Source: JBKECP01 sp047974765 (GTDB lineage: Bacteria > Pseudomonadota > Gammaproteobacteria > Pseudomonadales > Halieaceae). Taken from it: a stretch of 64,000 nt of DNA. Made by a program: the position numbers and the translations under genes. The DNA lies in NCBI GenBank assembly GCA_047974765.1, contig JBKECP010000014.1, positions 1-64,000 on the forward strand. The letters run 5' to 3'. Positions 24,118-31,021 of this stretch are shown piece after piece. The number at the start of each line of letters is the position of its first letter. Position 1 is the stretch's first letter. The notes under the pieces are model-generated. The model saw only the letters and a program-made list of their open reading frames with translations, searched no databases and was not told where the DNA came from.

Positions 24118-25100
24118 TTCATCTGATTTCACCAGGCAAGCTGCGCAAGCTCGGTATTTTGGGTATGAATCGGCGCAATGTGGGCTATATCGGCCGTTGT
24201 AATCCGCGTCAGAACTACCAGATAGTCGATAACAAGCTCAAAACCAAAACAGCAGCACTCAGCCGCAATATCCCTACGCCGGCCCTTTATGGTGTGATCG
24301 AATACCAGTTTCAGGTTGTGCCGATGGTAGAGGCACTGCTACAGCGGGACAGTTTTGTCATGAAGCCGGTACAAGGGAGTGGTGGCAAAGGTATTTTAGT
24401 CATTACCGGCCGTGATGGTGAGCGTTTTGTTAAATCCTCCGGTGCTGTTATTGATTCTGCTGATCTGCGCCGCCATGCCTCTAATATTCTGGCTGGTCTG
24501 CACAGTCTGGGTGGGCGCAACGATCAGGCTATGCTGGAAGCACTGCTTGATTTTGATCCAATGATGGCCCGCTATAGCCACGAGGGCGTGCCCGATATCC
24601 GCGTTATTGTTTATCGGGGTGTACCGGTTATGGCGATGATTCGTTGTGCTACCCACGCCTCTGACGGCAAGGCCAATCTTCATCAGGGGGCTGTTGGTGT
24701 TGGTATTGATATTGGCAGCGGGCGTCCGGTGGCGGCGGTCCAGAGAGGTCGATTGGTGACGACCCATCCCGATACCGGTGCCTGCTTTGATGAGTTGCAG
24801 CTGCCTTACTGGCAGCAAATTCTGGAGTTGGCCTCCAGTTGTGCCCATATCTGTGGTCTGGGATATATGGGCGCTGACATTGTACTGGATCGTGTTCGCG
24901 GGCCTATGCTACTGGAGCTTAATGCACGGCCGGGTCTGTCAATTCAGGTGGCCAATCAGGAAGGGCTGATTGGTCGCTTGAAAATAGCCGATGATATTGC
25001 CGATGCCTGCGATAGTGATCAGGAGTGCATTGCGCTGGCGCGACAGCAGTTCAGTGTTGAAAAGATGGTGCCACTGGCAGAGCAGGCGGCGGCGCTATGA
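24114..25100 (+). CDS. Alpha-L-glutamate ligase-like ATP-grasp protein
   Basis: A 328-aa cytosolic ATP-grasp enzyme of the RimK-like sugar/amino-acid ligase group. Motifs are KPVQGSGGKGILVITG (ATP-binding loop, about residue 84), VPDIRVIVYRGVPVMAMIR, and the metal-binding LLELNARPGLSIQVANQEG (about 265-283). It would form an amide bond using ATP, but the acceptor is unknown. The start is GTG at 24114, overlapping the previous stop (GTGA). Its own end overlaps the next gene by 4 bp (ATGA). Both arrangements imply translational coupling within the cassette. Confidence 0.87.
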   Translation: MIHLISPGKLRKLGILGMNRRNVGYIGRCNPRQNYQIVDNKLKTKTAALSRNIPTPALYGVIEYQFQVVPMVEALLQRDSFVMKPVQGSGGKGILVITGRDGERFVKSSGAVIDSADLRRHASNILAGLHSLGGRNDQAMLEALLDFDPMMARYSHEGVPDIRVIVYRGVPVMAMIRCATHASDGKANLHQGAVGVGIDIGSGRPVAAVQRGRLVTTHPDTGACFDELQLPYWQQILELASSCAHICGLGYMGADIVLDRVRGPMLLELNARPGLSIQVANQEGLIGRLKIADDIADACDSDQECIALARQQFSVEKMVPLAEQAAAL

Positions 25101-25864
25101 CAGTTTCTTTGGTACGGCCACCACTGCATATTCTCACCTATAACATACACAAAGGTTATGCCGCCGGTAAGCGGCGTTTCATGTTACAGGAGATGAGAGA
25201 GCGTATTGCTGAAAGTGGTGCTGACATCGTTTTTTTGCAGGAAATTCATGGCCACGCCGAAAAAAGCGAACGCAAGCGTCGTCAGACAGACTACCCTGAT
25301 CAACCCCATTTTGAATATCTGGCCGACCAGGCCTGGCCTCATTACGCTTATGGGCGCAACGCTATCTATCGCAAAGGTGATCACGGCAATGCCATTCTCA
25401 GCATGCATCCCTTTAAGCGTTGGGACAATATTGATGTCGCTCTGTTCCCACGTTCCAGTCGCAGTATTTTGCACGGGGTTATTGATATTCCCGGTTACGA
25501 TGTGCCTGTTCATACGCTTTGTGTACACCTTGGTCTGCTGGAGCGTGAGCGCCGCTTGCAGATGAATGTCCTGGTGGAGCGTATCGAGGATTTTGTGCCG
25601 CCGGATGAGCCAATGATCATTGCCGGTGATTTTAATGATTGGCGCAGACAGGCAGAGAATAATCTCAAAGCTGAGCTGGGTCTGCGCGAGCTTTTTGTAC
25701 ATCTTACGGGGCGTCATGCCCGTACTTTTCCCGTGTGGGCGCCGATGTTTCCGGTTGATCGTATTTATTACCGGGGGCTGGAGCCACTTTCCTGCGAGCG
25801 CCTGGGCAGTGGACCCTGGCGCAAGTTGTCAGATCATGCCGCGCTGTTTGGCGTGTTCAACTAA
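25097..25864 (+). CDS. Endonuclease/exonuclease/phosphatase (EEP) family protein
   Basis: A 255-aa metal-dependent phosphoesterase. The EEP motifs in order are LTYNIHKGYAAG (about 13), DIVFLQEIHG (about 46), VHLGLLERERRLQ, MIIAGDFNDWRR (about 172-183) and KLSDHAALFG (about 243-252). Members act on DNA, phospholipid or phosphoprotein substrates and cannot be told apart here. It overlaps the ATP-grasp gene by 4 bp, so it belongs to the same operon, although it is not usually listed as part of that cassette. Its final 24 bp including the stop codon are tandemly duplicated. Confidence 0.87.
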   Translation: MTVSLVRPPLHILTYNIHKGYAAGKRRFMLQEMRERIAESGADIVFLQEIHGHAEKSERKRRQTDYPDQPHFEYLADQAWPHYAYGRNAIYRKGDHGNAILSMHPFKRWDNIDVALFPRSSRSILHGVIDIPGYDVPVHTLCVHLGLLERERRLQMNVLVERIEDFVPPDEPMIIAGDFNDWRRQAENNLKAELGLRELFVHLTGRHARTFPVWAPMFPVDRIYYRGLEPLSCERLGSGPWRKLSDHAALFGVFN

Positions 25865-25889
25865 CGCGCTGTTTGGTGTGTTCAGCTAA
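25841..25889. repeat. 25-bp tandem duplication of the gene's 3' end
   Basis: gcgctgtttggcgtgttcaa-ctaa (25841-25864) is repeated at 25866-25889 with two substitutions. The first copy codes for the last residues and stop of the EEP gene; the second is non-coding. Confidence 0.9.
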
Positions 25890-26050
25890 AGAGGTGTTTT
25901 GGTCTGTCTTATTGCAAGACGCCTCAAATCGCGTATGATAATCCGCCTTTTATATTGCTGCGGCTTTGTGAGCTCAGACAATCTTCACTGTTGTTGCCAG
26001 ATGCGCTAAATACCATTCAAGTGGTATCAGCGCCATATCCGAGATTCCAG

Positions 26051-27364
26051 ATGACAATAAACTTTCAAGACCTCGGTCTTGCTGAGAGCCTGCTTCGCGC
26101 TATCGCTGAGCAGGGCTATGAAACACCTTCTCCGGTTCAGGCCCAGGCTATCAAGCCCATATTGGCTGGCCGCGATGTAATGGCCGCGGCTCAGACCGGC
26201 ACGGGTAAAACAGCTGCCTTTACACTGCCTTTATTGCAGCGCCTGTCCAAAGGTTCCCAGCCAGCCGCCAAATCCTGCCGCGCACTGATCCTGACGCCCA
26301 CCCGCGAACTGGCCGCCCAGGTGCACGATAATGTGTGCCAGTACAGCCGCTATTTGAAAACTGGTTCGGCCTGTGTTTTTGGCGGTGTCAAGATCAACCC
26401 CCAGATTGCTCGCCTGAGCCGCGGAGTGGATGTGCTGGTGGCCACGCCGGGTCGCTTGCTTGACCTGGCTGCTCAGGGGGCCGTGCGGTTCTCAGACTTG
26501 CAGATTCTGGTGCTCGATGAAGCTGATCGCATGCTTGATATGGGGTTTATCCACGATATCAAACGTATTGTGTCACTGCTGCCGGGTGAGCGGCAGACAC
26601 TGATGTTTTCGGCGACCTTCTCGGGCCAGATCCGCCAGCTGGCTTCGGGTTATCTGAACAATCCGGTGCAGGTGGAGGTAACGCCGCCCAACGCAACCGC
26701 TGATACGGTTCACCAGTGGGTTTATCCCGTTGACAAGCGCCGTAAAAGTGCGCTGTTGAGCCAGTTGGTCAAGGATAATAACTGGCATCAGGTACTGGTT
26801 TTTACCCGTACCAAGCACGGTGCCAATCGTTTGAGCCAGCACCTGGAAAAAAGTGGTATTTCAGCAGCTGCAATTCACGGCAATAAAAGTCAGGGTGCGC
26901 GTACCCGTGCGCTTGGTGATTTTCGCCAGGGTAGAGTGCAGGCATTGGTTGCAACTGATATTGCCGCCCGTGGACTGGATATTGAGCAGCTGCCGCAAGT
27001 GGTTAATTTCGATCTTCCCAATGTGGCTGAAGACTATGTACATCGTATTGGCCGCACCGGTCGTGCAGGTGCAGCCGGGCGGGCCTATTCGCTGGTGAGC
27101 GCAGATGAAATTGATCATTTGCGCAGTATTGAGCGCCTGATCTGCAAAACCTTGCCCCGGGAAGAAGTGCCGGGTTTTGAACCTGACCATGCCGTGCCTG
27201 AAAGTGGAGCGGCTCATCCGCCCAGGCGACCTGTAAAAACCAATAACCGCGCTGATAAAGCCCGTCATCAGCATGGTCGGCATCATCGCAATGGCAATGG
27301 CAATACCGCGGCCCGTCCCGGTAGCCGACGCCGTCGACGCAGTTCCCAGACTGCCAAAAACTGA
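26051..27364 (+). CDS. rhlE: DEAD-box RNA helicase RhlE
   Basis: ATP-dependent RNA helicase acting in ribosome assembly and RNA turnover. The Q motif and GYETPSPVQAQAI, Walker A AQTGTGKT (about 48), PTRELAAQ, TPGRLLDL, DEAD in VLDEADRMLDMGF (about 155), SAT and HRIGRTGRAGAAGRAYSLV (about 331) are all present. The C-terminal tail after residue 395 is basic and low complexity (HQHGRHHRNGNGN, RRRRRS), as in RhlE proteins. The ATG at 26051 starts the Q-motif region directly; the frame is open further upstream without support. Confidence 0.93.
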   Translation: MTINFQDLGLAESLLRAIAEQGYETPSPVQAQAIKPILAGRDVMAAAQTGTGKTAAFTLPLLQRLSKGSQPAAKSCRALILTPTRELAAQVHDNVCQYSRYLKTGSACVFGGVKINPQIARLSRGVDVLVATPGRLLDLAAQGAVRFSDLQILVLDEADRMLDMGFIHDIKRIVSLLPGERQTLMFSATFSGQIRQLASGYLNNPVQVEVTPPNATADTVHQWVYPVDKRRKSALLSQLVKDNNWHQVLVFTRTKHGANRLSQHLEKSGISAAAIHGNKSQGARTRALGDFRQGRVQALVATDIAARGLDIEQLPQVVNFDLPNVAEDYVHRIGRTGRAGAAGRAYSLVSADEIDHLRSIERLICKTLPREEVPGFEPDHAVPESGAAHPPRRPVKTNNRADKARHQHGRHHRNGNGNTAARPGSRRRRRSSQTAKN

Positions 27365-27386
27365 TACCTCAGAGGGCTTGAAAGAC

Positions 27387-27830
27387 GTGCAAATATGGGT
27401 GGATGCAGATGCCTGTCCCGGGCCGATCAAGCAGATACTGTTTCGTGCTGCCCAGCGCACGTCAGTGCAGTTGACGCTGGTAGCCAACCACACCATGCAG
27501 GTGCCTGTGGCTGACAATATTCGTTTTGTCCAGGTTGAGCGTGGCTTTGATGTGGCAGATAAGCTGATCGCCCAGCGGGTGCGGGCCGGTGATGTGGTCA
27601 TTACTGCTGATATTCCACTGGCAGCGGAGGTGGTGGAGCAGGGCTGTTGCGCCATCAGTCCACGCGGTGAACTCTATACCAGTGACAACATCCGTGCCCG
27701 CCTCAATATGCGTGATTTTATGGCCACCTTGCGTGACAGCGGGGTAGAAACAGGTGGTGCAGCACCTTTTAGTCAGGCGGATCGTCAGTTATTTGCCCGT
27801 CGCCTCGACACTCTTCTGGCCAGGCACTGA
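27387..27830 (+). CDS. YaiI/YqxD (UPF0178) family protein
   Basis: A 147-aa protein of the UPF0178 family, a PIN-like fold. The opening VQIWVDADACPGPIKQIL, FRAAQRTSV, VITADIPLAAEVVEQG and SPRGELYTSDNIRARLNMRD follow E. coli YaiI almost word for word. Function is unknown; the acidic DADA and TADIP motifs suggest metal binding. The start is not ATG: GTG at 27387 lies 10 nt after AGAGGG, and a TTG at 27378 is the alternative. It is 22 bp after rhlE and probably co-transcribed. Confidence 0.88.
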   Translation: MQIWVDADACPGPIKQILFRAAQRTSVQLTLVANHTMQVPVADNIRFVQVERGFDVADKLIAQRVRAGDVVITADIPLAAEVVEQGCCAISPRGELYTSDNIRARLNMRDFMATLRDSGVETGGAAPFSQADRQLFARRLDTLLARH

Positions 27831-28071
27831 TTATCCTGGAATCCGCAGTTGGACGTGTCCAATGATGTTGTAATCGGTGTGTCAGGTAAGGCGCGACAAC
27901 GCCCGCAGGCTGATTGCCCGCAAGGTGGAGCAACGCTGCCTGACGCGCAGAGTGCTGTACCAGTGAGTGCGTAGCGTTTTCACCCGGAAGGTGAGTGCGA
28001 TCAAAGACCAGAAGCACGGTACCCATACGGCTTTCAAGAAGAAAACAAGCGCTCGACTGCGCAATCTAGGA
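27831..28071. other. Gap with no recognisable gene
   Basis: No coding sequence with family similarity, hairpin terminator or repeat was seen here. It precedes the transporter remnant and may be decayed sequence. Confidence 0.4.
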
Positions 28072-28664
28072 TTATTGAAGACAGGGGCTTTGAATCCTGT
28101 CGCCTATTCTGCTCTGCACGCTTTCTCTGGCTGTTATTGTTTGTGTTGCCAATACAATTTCTGGCAGCAGATCGCCGCTGCTGTCGTCCTCACTGCGCGG
28201 GTCGAGATCAAAGGATGTCGGCGCCGCATCCATGCCCGCTGCGGAGAAAGGTGTTTGTGTGGCAACACTGACGTGCCGTGAATGTCCATGCTGGCTGGCA
28301 ATATAGATAGCAAACAAGACACAGATGACTGCGAAGGCCCAGAACAGTGTGGCGGCATTGATGCTACTCAGCAACAGACCAGCAACAAAGGTGCACAGGC
28401 TGCTGCCAGTGCATACTGTGATGCTATAGGATAGGTCACGTCGGCAGAGCTTGCCACACCCAACAGACAGAGGGCAGAGCATGATAACGCGTCGATCAAT
28501 TGTATACCGTGGCTGATCAGCAGCAGAGCGGTTGATAGCAGCAGGGAGATGACGGTAGATAATGTGCCACATGGCTCTGATAAAAGTGCTGTTTGGTGCT
28601 GTTTAGGGTGCGCAAGATAGCCATCTGCCATGTTATTGACAATGCTATAGTACAAAAAGTGCAA
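28072..28664 (-). pseudogene. C-terminal remnant of an MFS transporter
   Basis: On the minus strand one frame (from 28664) shows membrane-like ISLLLSTALLLISHGIQL and GVASSADVTYPIASQYA. A different frame then gives FVAGLLLSSINAATLFWAFA followed by VICVLFAIYIAS, and the tail ATQTPFSAAGMDAAPTSFDL-DPRSED. The last is the typical end of YcaD-like major facilitator proteins (a TSP..ELDPR-type tail). About 250 N-terminal residues are gone, replaced by the promoter region of the GAPDH-like gene, and the frame is broken. It is non-functional. Confidence 0.65.
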
Positions 28665-28762
28665 AACTGTTAACCCGGCTGCATAGACTGCCAGGTTAGT
28701 GGTGATGGTCGATCCTGGGGCTGGCTCCGATTGCGCTCAAATCAGGAAGCGGGAGAGTTTGT

Positions 28763-29779
28763 ATGACACAACGAAAAGCTGTTCGTCTCGGATTAATGGG
28801 CTTTGGCCAGATTGGCCGACAGATTTATGATCTGGCCTCACACAGTGAGGATGTGGAGATTGTTGCTATTGCCGATATTGGTCAACCGGAGATTCTCCAT
28901 TATCTGCTGTGCTCAGAAGTGGCAGATGCACAGTGCCACCATTTGCAAGGCAATTTTCTGGTTAACCCACGTTTTCGTGCACGGTTGATGCGCATTGACC
29001 AGCCGGCGGAAATGCCTTGGGATATTTTTGATGTTGATATGGTGATTGATGCCACTGGCAAGTACCGTGATGCGGCCACTATGAATGAGCATCTGAATAA
29101 TGGTGCGAATCGTGTTCTGTTGCGCAGCCTGCCTCAGGATGAGATTGATCGCATTGTCATCGTCGGGGTTAACGAGGACCAGATAAGCATTAGTGACCGG
29201 ATGATTTCTGCCGGTTCGGCCACGACTTCGGCTCTATGCCTGTTTTTGCATATCCTGTCTCAAAATTTTGATATCGCCTGCGCCAGTATGACCAGTGTTC
29301 ACGCCTATACTTCTGATCAGACTTTGCAGGATTATGCCGGTTCAGACTTTCGCCGCAGCCGCTCAGCAGCTGAGAACATCATCCCCAATACACATGAGGC
29401 AGCCCGTTGGCTCGGCTATATTCTGCCAGCTTTTGAGGGCAAGGTGCTGACGTCAACGCTTAATGTACCCATACATAAAGGCTGCCTGATTGATCTCAAC
29501 CTGATTATGAACACGCCTGATGTCAATCCTCAGGATATCAACCAGCTGATGCGTGAACAGGTACAGCATTATCCGGCCGTGCTGGCAGTGGCGGAAGATC
29601 CCATTGTGTCTTCAGATGTGATTGGCAGTGCCTGTTCACTGTTATTTGATGCCTGCGGCACTATCAGTGCTGGCACACACACTATTAAATGTCTGGGTTG
29701 GTATGAGAGCCTGGGTCATGCTGCCCGGCTGCTTGATGTTGTTCGCCGGTACAAGGCACTGGAAGAAGGAGCTGTCTGA
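28763..29779 (+). CDS. GAPDH-family paralog lacking the catalytic cysteine
   Basis: A 338-aa protein with full-length GAPDH architecture: Rossmann motif GFGQIGRQI (about 13), DATGKYRD, HAYTSDQT with the catalytic His (about 180), FRRSRSAAENIIPN and IVSSDVIGSACSLLFDA. The active-site loop is SAGSATTS instead of SNASCTTN, so Cys is Ala (codon GCC at 29219-29221). The substrate Arg of ARVPVPDG is also changed (LNVPIHKG), and the C-terminal NEWGYA is lost. Normal GAPDH catalysis is therefore very unlikely. Frame and folds are intact, so it is not an ordinary pseudogene. Its stop overlaps the start of the next, intact gap gene (TGATG), suggesting a partner or regulatory subunit. Confidence 0.88.
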   Translation: MTQRKAVRLGLMGFGQIGRQIYDLASHSEDVEIVAIADIGQPEILHYLLCSEVADAQCHHLQGNFLVNPRFRARLMRIDQPAEMPWDIFDVDMVIDATGKYRDAATMNEHLNNGANRVLLRSLPQDEIDRIVIVGVNEDQISISDRMISAGSATTSALCLFLHILSQNFDIACASMTSVHAYTSDQTLQDYAGSDFRRSRSAAENIIPNTHEAARWLGYILPAFEGKVLTSTLNVPIHKGCLIDLNLIMNTPDVNPQDINQLMREQVQHYPAVLAVAEDPIVSSDVIGSACSLLFDACGTISAGTHTIKCLGWYESLGHAARLLDVVRRYKALEEGAV

Positions 29780-30810
29780 TGACGTCCATCGCAATGAAGT
29801 CTGGCCCGGTGAGAGTTGCTATCAACGGTTTTGGCCGTATTGGACGCTCGGTTTTTCGCATTCTGGAAGAGCGTGAGAATATTGAAGTCGTTGCTGTCAA
29901 CGATCTGTTTGATCCCGAAGCTCTGCGCTACCTGCTTAACTACGACACTATCATGGGGCCTTTTGGTAGTCGTCTGGAGTTGAGCGATAATCATTTTGTC
30001 ACCCCCAGCAGCCGAGCCAGACTGCTGAGTGAGCGTGAGCCGGCAAAGCTGCCCTGGCAGGCATTGGGTGTTGATGTTGTCGTTGAATCCACGGGGGTAT
30101 TTCGTGCCCGTGAACAGCTGGAGCAGCACCTGCAAGCGGGTGCCGGCAAGGTAGTGTTGACGGTGCCAGCCCGGGATGTCATTGACTATACGGTCGTGCT
30201 TGGTGTCAACGATGATGGTTTGCGACCTGAGCACCGTATTATTTCCAATGCCAGTTGTACGACCAACTGCCTGGCGCCAATGGCTTTGGTGCTCGATCAG
30301 GCTTTTGGCATCGAAGAGGGGGTTATCAATACCGTTCACGCCTATACCAATGACCAGCGGCTGGCGGATGTTCCCCATTCAGACTGGCGCCGCAGCCGGG
30401 CTGCTGCTGAAAATATTATTCCCACTTCCACCGGTGCTGCCAGAGCTGTTGGTGAAGTATTGCCACAGTTGCGCGGTAAATTACACGGTATAGCCGCCCG
30501 CGTGCCGGTACCGGATGGTTCAGTGGTGGACTTCTTTGTGACTCTGGGCCGGGATGTTCAGATGGAGGAGGTTAACGCGGTTATGCGCGAAGCGGCTGTC
30601 TCCGATCGCCTGCGGGGTATTCTCCAGTATTGTGATCAGCCCATTGTGTCATCGGATATTATCGGCAATTCCCACTCATCCATTTATGATGCAACTTTTA
30701 CAGGCCTCAGTGGGAGTCGCCATCTGCGGGTACTCAACTGGTATGACAATGAATGGGGCTATGCCAATCGGGTCTGTGATTTGTTGGCATTGATTGGCAG
30801 TCAACATTAA
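29779..30810 (+). CDS. gap: Glyceraldehyde-3-phosphate dehydrogenase, catalytically intact
   Basis: Oxidises glyceraldehyde-3-phosphate to 1,3-bisphosphoglycerate with NAD(P), in glycolysis or gluconeogenesis. Motifs are INGFGRIGRSVFRILEE, STGVF, ISNASCTTNCLAP with catalytic Cys at about 160, HAYTNDQ with His about 187, RRSRAAAENIIPTSTGAA, ARVPVPDGSVVDFF and WYDNEWGYANRV. Residue 41-42 is ND rather than a run that would fix NAD against NADP, so cofactor is open. ATG at 29779 overlaps the previous stop; an internal ATG at 29794 is possible. The final TAA is shared with the left end of repeat copy B. Confidence 0.93.
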   Translation: MTSIAMKSGPVRVAINGFGRIGRSVFRILEERENIEVVAVNDLFDPEALRYLLNYDTIMGPFGSRLELSDNHFVTPSSRARLLSEREPAKLPWQALGVDVVVESTGVFRAREQLEQHLQAGAGKVVLTVPARDVIDYTVVLGVNDDGLRPEHRIISNASCTTNCLAPMALVLDQAFGIEEGVINTVHAYTNDQRLADVPHSDWRRSRAAAENIIPTSTGAARAVGEVLPQLRGKLHGIAARVPVPDGSVVDFFVTLGRDVQMEEVNAVMREAAVSDRLRGILQYCDQPIVSSDIIGNSHSSIYDATFTGLSGSRHLRVLNWYDNEWGYANRVCDLLALIGSQH

Positions 30811-30991
30811 TTCGGCAGGCGTTTAGCCGGGTTAATTCGCTGTTCATGGGTGCACAGCCACTGACTCTTGGCCAGTGCGGGTCCGCTTGAAACCAAGGAG
30901 TTTTGCAAATTCTGCCGATTTTAAGCGGGCGACTATCAAAACGGACGACTATCAAAGAATGAAGGATTCATCTATTTGATGGTCAGATTAA
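30806..30991 (+). repeat. Structured intergenic repeat, copy B
   Basis: A 186-bp element with imperfect terminal inverted repeats ATTAATTCGGC / GTCAGATTAAT. It is homologous throughout to copies A and C. Hairpins are attaattcggc/gccgggttaat, GCTGT/ACAGC (30839-30858), CACTG/CAGTG (30859-30877), and a nested stem around ttttgcaaatt. It fills nearly the whole space between gap and ppc, and its left end overlaps the gap stop codon. Confidence 0.8.
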
Positions 30992-31021
30992 TCGCATGCA
31001 AAAAGAGTGGGAAATAATAAA

